A stretch of 64,000 bases of DNA from Thermolongibacillus altinsuensis (GCF_004341205.1 NZ_SLUL01000005.1:62001-126000), one strand, 5' to 3'; positions 10,149 through 18,509 are shown, numbered from the stretch's first letter. Translations and numbers: made by a program. The notes: generated from the sequence alone by a model not told the origin.

Positions 10149-10934
10149 ATGAAAAAAGGAAAAGTCGTTGTTCTTGAGGAGCGAGTGCCAAAATTAAAAG
10201 AGCAGCGAAGACAAAGGGCCAATCGTCTTCTCATCGGTTACATAGCCCTGTTTTTTATGCTTATTTTATGTATCATTTATTTTCAATCGCCATTAAGCAA
10301 CGTTTCTAAAATCGAAGTGCGTGGAAATAAACATCTTACGGATCAACAAATCGTTCAGCTAAGCGGATTGACGAAAGAGACAAGCTTGTGGAAAGTGAAA
10401 AATGAGGACATTGAAAAAAAAATTAGCAAACATCCAGAAATAAAAGAAGTTCGTGTTCAAAAGAGATTTCCAAACAAAATGGTGATCACGGTAGCAGAGA
10501 GAAAACGAATTGCTTACGTTTTGGATAAGCAAAAATTTTTGCCGATTTTAGAAAACGGACAAGTATTAACCGCAACGAAAGAACCAATCATTCCAAGCGA
10601 TGCTCCTATTTTAATAGGGTGGAAAAAAGGAGAAGAAATTCAAGAAATGGCTGCACAGCTTGCCAAATTGCCAGATAGCATCCTAAACCTCATATCCGAA
10701 ATTCATCATACGCCACGTTCCTCTGACCGTTTTCACATTACTGTCTATATGAATGACGGGTTAGAAGTGAGCGCGACTGTGCGAAACTTTGCCGAAAAGA
10801 TCGCATTATATCCTTCGATTGTCAGTCACTTAGATCCAAATCGTAAAGGGGTACTTCATTTAGAGATGAGCACTTATTTTGAGCCGTATGAATCGTCTGA
10901 ACAAGGGGATGACAGCGATGAAAGTAAGAGGTAG
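10149..10934 (+). CDS. divIB: Cell division protein DivIB (FtsQ)
   Basis: Bitopic divisome protein that forms the DivIB-DivIC-FtsL complex and regulates septal wall synthesis. The protein has 261 residues: a cytoplasmic basic N-terminus, one membrane segment (about residues 30-50, LLIGYIALFFMLILCIIYF), a POTRA domain starting at VSKIEVRGNKHLT, and the FtsQ beta domain. ATG 10149 has GGGGTGAGA upstream. The end overlaps ylxW by 17 bp. Confidence 0.94.
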   Translation: MKKGKVVVLEERVPKLKEQRRQRANRLLIGYIALFFMLILCIIYFQSPLSNVSKIEVRGNKHLTDQQIVQLSGLTKETSLWKVKNEDIEKKISKHPEIKEVRVQKRFPNKMVITVAERKRIAYVLDKQKFLPILENGQVLTATKEPIIPSDAPILIGWKKGEEIQEMAAQLAKLPDSILNLISEIHHTPRSSDRFHITVYMNDGLEVSATVRNFAEKIALYPSIVSHLDPNRKGVLHLEMSTYFEPYESSEQGDDSDESKR

Positions 10935-11616
10935 GCATGTCATTCTCTCTTTTGTTTGTTTAATACTTGGTTTTATGATTTCGTTTTCCTATCAATTTAC
11001 AAAAAAAGAAACATCCGAACGGAAATGGACCGATAGGCAATGGCAAAAAGAATACGAATACCGTAAACTATTGATTGAGCAGCAAAAAGAAAATCGGAAA
11101 CTTCAGCAACAGCTGTTTGCCAAACAACAAAAAGTGCGCGAAATTGAAAAAGAATTAGCTGATGAACGACGAATCTATTTTAATCTTGTTGAAGACGCGG
11201 AAAAATTGCGCATGTATCTTGGAAAGGTGAGCGTAAAAGGAAAAGGAGTGGAAGTCACGCTTTCTGATGCTTCTTATATCCCGTCTGAAGCGAATGCAAC
11301 AAACTATATCGTTCATGAACAACATGTTTTTAAAGTTATTAATGAATTGCTCATTGCTGGCGCTTCAGCGATTGCGGTAAATGGGCAAAGGCTTTCCCAT
11401 CGTTCTTATATTGTTTGCAACGGACCCGTCATTGAAATTGACGGTACCCAGCATCCCGCTCCTTTTGTGATTAGTGCAATTGGGGATCCGAATATACTTA
11501 TTCCTGCTTTGACGATAGCGGGTGGCGTCAAAGATCAATTGGTGAACGATCATATTGTTGTCAAAATTACAGAGAAGCCAGAACTTATATTAGATCCTCT
11601 TCTTGGCAAAAATTAA
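10918..11616 (+). CDS. ylxW: DUF881 membrane-anchored protein YlxW
   Basis: The protein has 232 residues with an N-terminal signal-anchor (HVILSFVCLILGFMISFSY), a Glu/Gln/Lys-rich coiled coil (about residues 35-90), and an extracytoplasmic DUF881 domain. ATG 10918 is 9 nt after AAGGGG; ATG 10909 is in frame but lies on top of that ribosome site. Function is not established; it is paired with the paralog ylxX and with sbp in the division cluster, suggesting a role at the envelope or septum. Confidence 0.88.
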   Translation: MKVRGRHVILSFVCLILGFMISFSYQFTKKETSERKWTDRQWQKEYEYRKLLIEQQKENRKLQQQLFAKQQKVREIEKELADERRIYFNLVEDAEKLRMYLGKVSVKGKGVEVTLSDASYIPSEANATNYIVHEQHVFKVINELLIAGASAIAVNGQRLSHRSYIVCNGPVIEIDGTQHPAPFVISAIGDPNILIPALTIAGGVKDQLVNDHIVVKITEKPELILDPLLGKN

Positions 11617-11642
11617 AGGCCTTGAAAGTTTGGTGATTTCGG

Positions 11643-12356
11643 TTGTTTAATCAAAAAAAATTACATTTTACGCTTGTTGCGATGATCATCGGATTTATGC
11701 TTGCTATTCAGTTTCGGACGACCCAGCAACCTGTCGTTCGCGATACGCGCGATATGTGGGAGTTGCGCGAAGATTTAAAAAAGGAGCAAGAACTTCATGC
11801 TCAACTGTTAAATGAAATTCGTAAATATGAAGACGCGCTTGAAAGCTACGAACAAAAACGGTCGGATAGCAAGGGGGCTGTTCTCCGGCGAACATTAGAT
11901 GAATTAAAAAAAGAAGCCGGTTTGACGGAAGTCGTTGGTTCAGGGATTGTGTTGAACGTTCAACCGCTTTATGATGAAACATATGTTGGACCGATTGTTG
12001 AAACGGTGTCCCCTGAATTGTTAAAGCGTTTAGTGAACGAATTGAACATGTATGGCGCTGAAGAAATTTCGATTGCGAATCAGCGGATCGTTAACACAAC
12101 GGTGATTCGCGATATTAATGGAGTTACAAAAATAGATGGTTATCCAATTAACTCGTTTCCATTTGAAATTAAAGTGATCGCGAAAGATGATGAGAAGTTG
12201 TATAACCGTTTAAAGGCATCGACGCTTATGGAAGACTTTGTTGCTGAAAATTTGCAACTGATCGTTTCTGAACCGCTGCATAGAGTAGTGATTCCTCCTT
12301 ATGACGGTTCGTTACGAATTGAACATATGGAAGCGGTTCAGGAAAAAGGAGGATAA
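11643..12356 (+). CDS. ylxX: DUF881 membrane-anchored protein YlxX
   Basis: Paralog of the preceding gene. The protein has 237 residues with a signal-anchor (HFTLVAMIIGFMLAIQF), a charged coiled coil and a DUF881 domain (VVGSGIVLNV... and the GAEEISIANQRIV region, which lines up with the GASAIAVNGQRLS region of YlxW). It starts at TTG 11643 after GGTGATTTC. Function unknown; tandem duplication of this family here is conserved in Bacillaceae. Confidence 0.87.
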   Translation: MFNQKKLHFTLVAMIIGFMLAIQFRTTQQPVVRDTRDMWELREDLKKEQELHAQLLNEIRKYEDALESYEQKRSDSKGAVLRRTLDELKKEAGLTEVVGSGIVLNVQPLYDETYVGPIVETVSPELLKRLVNELNMYGAEEISIANQRIVNTTVIRDINGVTKIDGYPINSFPFEIKVIAKDDEKLYNRLKASTLMEDFVAENLQLIVSEPLHRVVIPPYDGSLRIEHMEAVQEKGG

Positions 12357-12360
12357 AAAG

Positions 12361-12729
12361 ATGTGGCTTCCATTACTTGGCTTGCTCATCGGTATTATTT
12401 TAGGATTGCTTACCGATTGGCGCGTTCCTGATGAATATTCGAACTACTTATCAATTGCCGTTTTAGCGGCATTTGATACGCTGATCGGGGGCATTCGTGC
12501 TCATTTGCAAAATATTTATGATGAGCAAGTATTTGTGTCCGGATTTTTTTTCAATATTATTTTAGCTGCAAGTTTAGCTTTTCTCGGTGTCCATCTTGGT
12601 GTAGACTTGTATTTAGCAGCTGTGTTTGCTTTTGGGGTGCGGCTATTTCAAAATATTGCTGTGATTCGCCGAATTTTGTTAACAAAGTGGATGGAAAGAC
12701 GCCAAAAAATGCAAAAAAATCGTTTTTAA
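12361..12729 (+). CDS. sbp: Small basic membrane protein Sbp (DUF1290)
   Basis: The protein has 122 residues with three to four hydrophobic segments, a conserved AFDTLIGGIRAHL stretch and a basic C-terminus (KWMERRQKMQKN). ATG 12361 follows AAAAAGGAGG at ideal spacing; the upstream open frame inside ylxX is spurious. Known as small basic protein in the division cluster; its molecular role is not established. Confidence 0.88.
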   Translation: MWLPLLGLLIGIILGLLTDWRVPDEYSNYLSIAVLAAFDTLIGGIRAHLQNIYDEQVFVSGFFFNIILAASLAFLGVHLGVDLYLAAVFAFGVRLFQNIAVIRRILLTKWMERRQKMQKNRF

Positions 12730-12730
12730 A

Positions 12731-12759
12731 AAAGGGAATGCTGTTCAAATGTGGAATAT
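12731..12759 (+). promoter_or_regulatory. Sigma-H-type promoter upstream of ftsA
   Basis: AAAGGGAAT (12731-12739) matches the sigma-H -35 consensus RnAGGAWWW at all but one position. After 11 bp, GTGGAATAT (12751-12759) matches the -10 consensus RnnGAATWW fully. In B. subtilis one of the ftsAZ promoters is sigma-H dependent and raises FtsZ at sporulation onset, so position and sequence agree. Confidence 0.65.
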
Positions 12760-12822
12760 AGTCTAAAACGCATTTGCGAATGTACATAGCATCGTTCATT
12801 TGGGAAAAGGAGGTGCCAGAGA

Positions 12823-14115
12823 GTGAACAGCAATGAATTTTTTGTAAGTCTTGACATCGGTACATCCAGTGTTAAGGTCATTATTGGAGAAATGATGAAT
12901 GAGACTTTAAATATCATTGGTGTTGGAAATGTCAAATCACAAGGATTGAAAAAAGGTTCGATTGTTGATATAGATGAAACGGTTCACTCAATTAAAAAGG
13001 CGGTTGAACAAGCGGAGCGAATGGTCGGGATCAAGATCAATCGCGTTATTGTCGGAGTGAACGGAAATCACATTCAGTTACAGGACTGCCATGGGATTGT
13101 CGCCGTGTCAAGCGAAAATCGGGAAATTAGCAATGATGATGTTGCTCGCGTCATTGAAGCCGCACAAGTTGTTTCCATTCCACCTGAACGCGAAATCATC
13201 GATGTCATTCCAAAGCAATTTATTGTCGATGGATTGGATGGAATCAATGATCCACGAGGAATGCTTGGTGTGCGTTTAGAAATGGAAGGGACGATGATTA
13301 CTGCTTCAAAAACGGTTTTACATAACGTTCTTCGCTGCGTGGAACGCGCAGGATTGGAGATTGCTGATATTTGTTTACAACCGCTTGCAGCGGCTTCCAT
13401 CGCTTTATCAAAAGATGAAAAAAATTTAGGGGTGGCCCTTATTGATATCGGCGGTGGATCAACGACGATTGCTGTTTTTGAACAAGGATTTTTACAGACA
13501 ACCGCAGTATTGCCTGTTGGCGGTGAGCATATTACAAAAGATTTATCAATCGGGTTGCGCACCTCAACGGAAGATGCCGAAAAAATTAAAGTGAAACACG
13601 GACATGCCTTTTATGATCTTGCTTCAGAAGAGGAAGTGTTCAGCGTTCCGGTCATCGGAACAGATCAACATCAACAATTTAGTCAATTAGAAATTGCCGA
13701 CATTATCGAAGCAAGAATGGAAGAAATTTTGCAAATGGCTCAATATGAAATACGAAAACGGGGTTTTCGTGACCTGCCCGGAGGATATGTTCTCACTGGG
13801 GGAGTAACCAACATGCCAGGCGTTTTAGAATTGGCGCAAACGGTTCTTGAAAATACTGTTCGCGTCGCTATGCCTGATTATATTGGTGTTCGCGACCCGC
13901 AGTACACAACAGGTGTAGGCTTAATTCAATTTGCCTATAAAAACGCAAAATTACAAGGAAGGAATATTCCAACTTTCGCTTCTATAAACGATTTTACACA
14001 TGAGAGAAAAGTGCAAAAAGCAGCACAAAAACAAAAGGTAAAGCAGCCAAAAGCAAAAACGGAAGAAAATTTCGGATACAAAGTAAAAAAATTCTTTGGT
14101 TATTTTTTTGAATAG
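12823..14115 (+). CDS. ftsA: Cell division protein FtsA
   Basis: Actin-like ATPase that tethers FtsZ filaments to the membrane. The protein has 430 residues, with SLDIGTSSVKVIIGE (phosphate 1), the 1C domain, LIDIGGGSTTIAVF (phosphate 2), the adenosine motif GGYVLTGG, and a C-terminal amphipathic membrane-targeting helix (NFGYKVKKFFGYFFE). GTG 12823 follows AAAGGAGGTG. Co-transcribed with ftsZ, 37 bp away. Confidence 0.97.
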   Translation: MNSNEFFVSLDIGTSSVKVIIGEMMNETLNIIGVGNVKSQGLKKGSIVDIDETVHSIKKAVEQAERMVGIKINRVIVGVNGNHIQLQDCHGIVAVSSENREISNDDVARVIEAAQVVSIPPEREIIDVIPKQFIVDGLDGINDPRGMLGVRLEMEGTMITASKTVLHNVLRCVERAGLEIADICLQPLAAASIALSKDEKNLGVALIDIGGGSTTIAVFEQGFLQTTAVLPVGGEHITKDLSIGLRTSTEDAEKIKVKHGHAFYDLASEEEVFSVPVIGTDQHQQFSQLEIADIIEARMEEILQMAQYEIRKRGFRDLPGGYVLTGGVTNMPGVLELAQTVLENTVRVAMPDYIGVRDPQYTTGVGLIQFAYKNAKLQGRNIPTFASINDFTHERKVQKAAQKQKVKQPKAKTEENFGYKVKKFFGYFFE

Positions 14116-14152
14116 TATGACGTACAATTTGAATTGCTAGGAGGATTATGTC

Positions 14153-15280
14153 ATGTTGGAGTTTGACACTACTGTTGATCAGTTAGCCACAATTAAGGTA
14201 ATAGGTGTCGGCGGCGGCGGAAACAATGCCGTAAACCGCATGATTGAGCACGGCGTCCAAGGGGTAGAGTTTATCGCTGTTAACACGGACGCTCAAGCGT
14301 TAAACTTATCAAAAGCACCAATTAAGTTACAAATTGGCGCTAAATTGACGCGAGGCTTAGGAGCGGGAGCAAATCCTGAAGTTGGAAAAAAAGCGGCAGA
14401 AGAAAGCAAAGAACAAATTGAAGAAGCATTAAAAGGAGCAGATATGGTTTTCGTCACTGCTGGTATGGGTGGCGGAACAGGGACAGGAGCCGCTCCTGTT
14501 ATTGCACAAATTGCGCGTGATTTAGGAGCGCTCACAGTCGGAGTCGTCACTCGTCCGTTCACATTTGAAGGACGAAAACGTGCAACACAAGCTGCAAGCG
14601 GAATTGCAGCGATGAAAGAAGCAGTGGATACGTTAATCGTCATTCCGAACGATCGCTTGTTGGAGATTGTTGACAAAAATACGCCAATGCTTGAGGCGTT
14701 CCGTGAAGCCGACAACGTGCTTCGACAAGGGGTGCAAGGAATTTCGGATTTAATTGCTGTCCCTGGTTTAATTAACTTAGACTTTGCCGATGTAAAAACG
14801 ATTATGTCCAATAAAGGTTCCGCTTTAATGGGAATCGGGATTGCGACAGGAGAAAATCGTGCGGCAGAAGCTGCGAAAAAAGCGATTTCCAGCCCTCTTC
14901 TCGAAACTTCGATCGATGGGGCACAAGGTGTGTTGATGAACATTACAGGCGGTACGAACTTGAGCTTATACGAAGTGCAAGAAGCAGCCGATATTGTAGC
15001 TTCGGCAGCAGACCAAGACGTCAATATGATTTTTGGTTCGGTCATTAATGAAAATTTAAAAGATGAAATTGTTGTCACTGTCATTGCGACAGGATTTAAC
15101 GAAGAACTAAATCAAGCGAAATCGATTCGCAGCGGTTTGAGCACTGCATCAAAACCAACCGTAGGAGTAAAACGCGAAAAAAGAGATGAGATCATCGATT
15201 ATCCGCCAATTCGCGGTCAACAAACGGAAGATCCGCTCGACATCCCAGCGTTTTTACGCAATCGTAATCGTCGACGTTAA
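14153..15280 (+). CDS. ftsZ: Cell division GTPase FtsZ
   Basis: Tubulin homolog that forms the Z ring. The protein has 375 residues, with N-terminal [14 protein letters not shown], the tubulin signature [15 protein letters not shown], the T7 loop region [13 protein letters not shown], and a C-terminal peptide [13 protein letters not shown] that binds FtsA, SepF and other partners. ATG 14153 follows TAGGAGGATTATGTC. A strong terminator follows. Confidence 0.98.
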   Translation: MLEFDTTVDQLATIKVIGVGGGGNNAVNRMIEHGVQGVEFIAVNTDAQALNLSKAPIKLQIGAKLTRGLGAGANPEVGKKAAEESKEQIEEALKGADMVFVTAGMGGGTGTGAAPVIAQIARDLGALTVGVVTRPFTFEGRKRATQAASGIAAMKEAVDTLIVIPNDRLLEIVDKNTPMLEAFREADNVLRQGVQGISDLIAVPGLINLDFADVKTIMSNKGSALMGIGIATGENRAAEAAKKAISSPLLETSIDGAQGVLMNITGGTNLSLYEVQEAADIVASAADQDVNMIFGSVINENLKDEIVVTVIATGFNEELNQAKSIRSGLSTASKPTVGVKREKRDEIIDYPPIRGQQTEDPLDIPAFLRNRNRRR

Positions 15281-15281
15281 T

Positions 15282-15328
15282 AAAAAAGGCTCAAGAGGCT
15301 CTATCCTCTTGAGCCTTTTTTATTTTTT
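15282..15328 (+). terminator. Rho-independent terminator of ftsAZ
   Basis: Arms AAAAAAGGCTCAAGAGG and CCTCTTGAGCCTTTTTT form a 17-bp stem with a 6-nt loop followed by TATTTTTT. The A tract makes it usable on either strand. It isolates ftsZ from spoIIGA. Confidence 0.92.
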
Positions 15329-15359
15329 GACAAAATCTCTTAAAAAATGACGCCATCAT

Positions 15360-15393
15360 TTGACAGACTTTCCATCGGGATGTACTATATACT
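15360..15393 (+). promoter_or_regulatory. spoIIG promoter with 22-bp spacer
   Basis: TTGACA (15360-15365) and TATACT (15388-15393) are separated by 22 bp. The B. subtilis spoIIG promoter is a sigma-A promoter with the same abnormal spacing that depends on Spo0A~P. TTTGACA, one base from the inverted 0A box (TTCGACA), occurs at 15326-15332 and overlaps the -35 at 15359-15365. Transcription would start about 40 nt before spoIIGA. Confidence 0.78.
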
Positions 15394-15439
15394 AATTTCA
15401 GAAAATGGATACATGCTGTTTGTGATAAAGGGGGAATTA

Positions 15440-16345
15440 TTGCTGATTTATGCCGATGTCGTTTGGTTATTGAATGTCTGTTTTGATGTGTTGCTATTAT
15501 GGTTGACGGCGTTAATGCTTAAACGAAAAATCGTTGTTTGGAGAATGCTGATGGCTTCCTTATTCGGTTCATTGCTTGTTTTATTGCTTCTTTCCCCATT
15601 TTCATTTTATGCTTCTCATCCGATTGTAAAACTATTTGTTTCATTTTTTATGGTGGTGATCGCTTTTGGATTTCATCGATTTCGTTTCTTTTTTGAGAAC
15701 TTGTTAGCTTTTTATTTTTCGACTTTTGTGATGGGTGGCGGGATGTTGGCTTTTCATTATTTTTTTCAACGCGAAATCACGATCAATCATTCGGTTTTTG
15801 CTACATATTCCACAGGTTTCGGCCATCCGATTAGCTGGCTTTTTGTTCTTATTTCTTTTCCTATTTTATGGATGCTATCCCGTGCACAAATGGCAGCCAT
15901 TCGCGAAAAAAAGCTTCGCTTTGAACAGATCATCGATGTAACGGTAACGTTTTTTGAAGAAACGATTCATTTAAAAGGGTTGATTGATAGCGGGAATCAA
16001 TTATTGGATCCGCTTACGAAAACCCCTGTCATGATTGTTGAGTTAAACGCAGTTAAACATATTCTGCCACAATCGATCATTCAAATGATGATCCGCCGCA
16101 ATGATTTTTTATCTCAACATGATGATTTATGGCTTCCTCGCATTCGATTGATTCCGTATCGTGCGATTGGAAAAGAGCAACAATTTTTAGTCGCTGTTAA
16201 ACCGGATCTTGTTCAGCTTTTTTATGAAAATGAATGGATCAAAGTAAAAAAAGTTCTGGTTGGTTTAAATACGATGTCGTTATCAACAGATGGTGAGTAC
16301 AACTGTATTGTCCATCCGCATTTAATCATGACAAAAGCTTCATAG
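15440..16345 (+). CDS. spoIIGA: Sporulation sigma-E processing peptidase SpoIIGA
   Basis: Membrane-embedded aspartic protease that cleaves pro-sigma-E after a signal from SpoIIR. The protein has 301 residues: five hydrophobic segments in the first half, then a soluble protease domain with LIDSGNQLLDPLTKTPVMI, whose Asp183 is at the same position as the catalytic Asp of the B. subtilis protein. I place the start at TTG 15440 behind AAAGGGGGAA, giving the family N-terminus (LLIYADVVWLLN); the frame is open to 15347 but that overlaps the promoter. Followed by repeat copy 2 instead of immediate sigE. Confidence 0.93.
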   Translation: MLIYADVVWLLNVCFDVLLLWLTALMLKRKIVVWRMLMASLFGSLLVLLLLSPFSFYASHPIVKLFVSFFMVVIAFGFHRFRFFFENLLAFYFSTFVMGGGMLAFHYFFQREITINHSVFATYSTGFGHPISWLFVLISFPILWMLSRAQMAAIREKKLRFEQIIDVTVTFFEETIHLKGLIDSGNQLLDPLTKTPVMIVELNAVKHILPQSIIQMMIRRNDFLSQHDDLWLPRIRLIPYRAIGKEQQFLVAVKPDLVQLFYENEWIKVKKVLVGLNTMSLSTDGEYNCIVHPHLIMTKAS

Positions 16346-16347
16346 TT

Positions 16348-16560
16348 ACTATATGTAATAAACCTAATTTTCCGACATGAACAAGCTTTTCTGCCACTTC
16401 CCCGAACGAAAACGCCATCAGAAATGCCATGCGTTTTACGTTCGGGATCGGCATGCTAGAAGCATGCCGGGGCGGCAAGAAAAATCTTGCCGCCTATGGC
16501 AGAAAAGCGGTCTTCTATTCATGATGAGATATGTCGGAAACTCAACTTGAATCTATATAT
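16348..16560 (+). repeat. Dispersed structured intergenic repeat, copy 2 (spoIIGA-sigE)
   Basis: Best-preserved short version. Terminal inverted repeats are TTTTCCGACAT (about 16368-16378) and ATGTCGGAAA (16531-16540). A second helix pairs CTTTTCTGCCA (16386-16396) with TGGCAGAAAAG (16497-16507). Between them are three hairpins: H1 16402-16445, H2 16450-16468 (GGCATGCT-AGA-AGCATGCC) and H3 16472-16493 (GCGGCAAGA-aaaa-TCTTGCCGC). It lacks the CAGACAAAT/ATTTGTCTG tip present in copies 1 and 3. It begins only 2-3 bp after the spoIIGA stop. Confidence 0.9.
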
Positions 16561-16599
16561 ATCATACGGCCACTTTTTCAAAAATAGAAGGAGGTTTCT

Positions 16600-17319
16600 A
16601 TGAAAACGTTAAAATTGCGACTTATTTACATGTGGTACAAATTATTAGCCAAGCTAGGCATTAAGGCGGATGAAATTTATTATATCGGAGGAAGCGAAGC
16701 GCTTCCGCCACCGTTGACAAAAGAAGAGGAAGAATTATTGCTGCAAAAGCTTCCAAAGGGAGATGAAACGGCGCGTTCGCTGCTTATTGAACGAAATCTT
16801 CGCCTTGTTGTTTACATTGCCCGTAAATTTGAAAATACAGGAATTAACATTGAAGATTTAATTAGCATCGGGACGATCGGTCTAATTAAAGCAGTCAATA
16901 CGTTTAACCCTGAAAAGAAAATCAAGTTGGCTACGTATGCTTCGCGATGTATCGAAAACGAAATTTTAATGTATTTGCGGCGAAATAATAAAGTGCGTTC
17001 AGAAGTGTCATTTGATGAGCCGTTGAACATTGACTGGGATGGAAATGAGCTGCTGTTATCGGACGTATTAGGAACGGAGGATGACATTATTACAAAAGAT
17101 CTTGAGGCGAACATCGATCGCAAGCTTTTATTCAATGCTCTTCATCAACTGAACGAGCGCGAAAAACAAATAATGGAGTTGCGTTTTGGATTGACGGGAG
17201 GCGAGGAGAAAACACAAAAGGACGTTGCTGATTTGTTAGGCATTTCTCAATCGTATATTTCCCGCTTAGAAAAGCGAATTATTAAACGATTGCGAAAGGA
17301 GTTTAATAAAATGATGTAG
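16600..17319 (+). CDS. sigE: RNA polymerase sigma-E factor precursor (mother cell, early)
   Basis: Sigma-70 family factor directing early mother-cell gene expression. The protein has 239 residues with an amphipathic pro-sequence (about residues 1-27, ending before DEIYYIGG) that tethers it to membrane until SpoIIGA cleaves it. Region 2 is clear ([46 protein letters not shown]) and region 4.2 has the helix-turn-helix [21 protein letters not shown] 16600 follows GAAGGAGGTTTCT. Confidence 0.97.
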   Translation: MKTLKLRLIYMWYKLLAKLGIKADEIYYIGGSEALPPPLTKEEEELLLQKLPKGDETARSLLIERNLRLVVYIARKFENTGINIEDLISIGTIGLIKAVNTFNPEKKIKLATYASRCIENEILMYLRRNNKVRSEVSFDEPLNIDWDGNELLLSDVLGTEDDIITKDLEANIDRKLLFNALHQLNEREKQIMELRFGLTGGEEKTQKDVADLLGISQSYISRLEKRIIKRLRKEFNKMM

Positions 17320-17329
17320 CAGTGAATGT

Positions 17330-17357
17330 GCATATTTTTCCCACCTAAGGAGATACT
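17330..17357 (+). promoter_or_regulatory. Sigma-F/sigma-G-type promoter of sigG
   Basis: GCATA (17330-17334) fits the forespore -35 consensus GYWTA. After 14 bp, GGAGATACT (17349-17357) fits the sigma-F -10 consensus GGNRANANT at every defined position. The expected start point, about 17364, falls in the loop of the hairpin at 17344-17383. Confidence 0.68.
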
Positions 17358-17383
17358 GAAATTTGACAGCATCTCCTGTTAGG
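17344..17383 (+). promoter_or_regulatory. Hairpin overlapping the sigG ribosome binding site
   Basis: CCTAAGGAGATACTG (17344-17358) pairs with CAGCATCTCC (17367-17376) and TTAGG (17379-17383), leaving one A/C mismatch and a small bulge. The 3' arm includes the first bases of the ribosome binding site AGGAGGG (17381-17387) before GTG 17394. Only transcripts reading through from spoIIG contain the 5' arm; transcripts from the local promoter start inside the loop. Confidence 0.65.
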
Positions 17384-17393
17384 AGGGAAAGAC

Positions 17394-18173
17394 GTGACAA
17401 GAAATAAAGTTGAAATTTGCGGCGTTGATACATCTAAACTTCCGGTACTAAAAAACGAAGAAATGAGAGAACTTTTTAAACAAATGCAAGCAGGGGATTT
17501 ATCCGCTCGCGAAAAGTTAGTGAACGGTAATTTACGCCTTGTGTTAAGCGTGATTCAACGCTTCAACAATCGAGGTGAGTATGTAGACGATTTATTTCAA
17601 GTAGGATGCATCGGTTTGATGAAGTCCATTGACAATTTTGATTTGGGTCAAAATGTAAAATTTTCTACGTATGCTGTACCGATGATTATTGGTGAAATTC
17701 GTCGGTATTTACGTGATAATAATCCGATTCGTGTGTCGCGTTCTTTGCGTGATATTGCTTATAAGGCGTTACAAGTTCGCGAAAAATTGATGAGCGAAAC
17801 TGCAAAAGAACCGACTGCTGAAGAAATTGCTCAAATTCTTGGCGTTTCCCACGAAGAAATTGTTTTTGCTTTAGATGCGATTCAAGATCCTGTTTCTTTA
17901 TTTGAACCAATTTACAATGATGGCGGCGATCCGATTTATGTGATGGATCAGTTGAGCGATGAACGAAACCGAGACAATCAGTGGATTGAGGAAATTGCTT
18001 TAAAAGAAGGACTGCGTCGCTTAAATGAGCGAGAAAAAATGATCATTCGGAAACGATTTTTTCAAGGTAAAACACAAATGGAAGTCGCTGAAGAAATCGG
18101 CATTTCTCAAGCACAAGTTTCTCGTTTAGAAAAAGCAGCAATTAAACAGATGAATAAAAATATTCAATTTTAA
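17394..18173 (+). CDS. sigG: RNA polymerase sigma-G factor (forespore, late)
   Basis: Sigma-70 family factor for late forespore genes, held inactive until engulfment. The protein has 259 residues; N-terminal TRNKVEICGVDTSKLPVL is the sigma-G signature, followed by region 2 (NLRLVLSVIQRFNNRGEYVDDLFQ, YAVPMIIGEIRRYLRD), region 3, and the region 4 helix-turn-helix EVAEEIGISQAQVSRLEK. GTG 17394 follows TTAGGAGGGAAAGAC. Lies 74 bp after sigE, with its own forespore promoter and a leader hairpin in the gap. Confidence 0.97.
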   Translation: MTRNKVEICGVDTSKLPVLKNEEMRELFKQMQAGDLSAREKLVNGNLRLVLSVIQRFNNRGEYVDDLFQVGCIGLMKSIDNFDLGQNVKFSTYAVPMIIGEIRRYLRDNNPIRVSRSLRDIAYKALQVREKLMSETAKEPTAEEIAQILGVSHEEIVFALDAIQDPVSLFEPIYNDGGDPIYVMDQLSDERNRDNQWIEEIALKEGLRRLNEREKMIIRKRFFQGKTQMEVAEEIGISQAQVSRLEKAAIKQMNKNIQF

Positions 18174-18184
18174 TAAGCAATTTT

Positions 18185-18222
18185 AATAAGCTGTTCATCA
18201 TGAACAGCTTATTTTATTTTTA
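18185..18222 (+). terminator. Terminator after sigG
   Basis: AATAAGCTGTTCA and TGAACAGCTTATT make a perfect 13-bp stem with a TCA loop, followed by TTATTTTT. Confidence 0.88.
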
Positions 18223-18263
18223 CCAAACATATAGTAGAAATAAAAAGGAAAAGAGGGGTTAAC

Positions 18264-18509
18264 ATGGTGAAAATTTCTGATTTTCAAACAAAAGATGTTG
18301 TGAACGTGGCGAATGGCAAAAAATTAGGGAATATTGGGGATATCGATATTAACTTAGCAACGGGACAAATTGAGTCGATCATTATTTTGGGAACTGGAAA
18401 AGTATTTGGATTGTTCGGTCGAGCAGATGAGACGATCATTCCGTGGAATCATATTGTGAAAGTGGGGACAGATGTCATTCTTGTCCGTCTTCATGAAGAT
18501 GAACAATAA
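18264..18509 (+). CDS. ylmC: PRC-barrel protein YlmC/YmxH
   Basis: Small 81-residue protein made of a single PRC-barrel domain (VKISDFQTKDVVNVANGKKLGNIGDIDIN...), the fold also found in RimM and photosynthetic reaction-centre H subunits. ATG 18264 follows AGAGGGG. Conserved next to sigG in Bacilli and usually sporulation-associated, but no molecular function is established. It stands alone between a terminator and the ylmD upstream region. Confidence 0.85.
   Translation: MVKISDFQTKDVVNVANGKKLGNIGDIDINLATGQIESIIILGTGKVFGLFGRADETIIPWNHIVKVGTDVILVRLHEDEQ

Noticed and set aside
13074-13562. 162-codon open frame antisense to ftsA
   Set aside because: Lies wholly within ftsA with composition mirroring it; no initiation signals.
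14293-15084. 263-codon open frame antisense to ftsZ
   Set aside because: It is a shadow of the codon bias of ftsZ; low-complexity Ala/Ser/Ile composition, no ribosome site and no recognisable domain.
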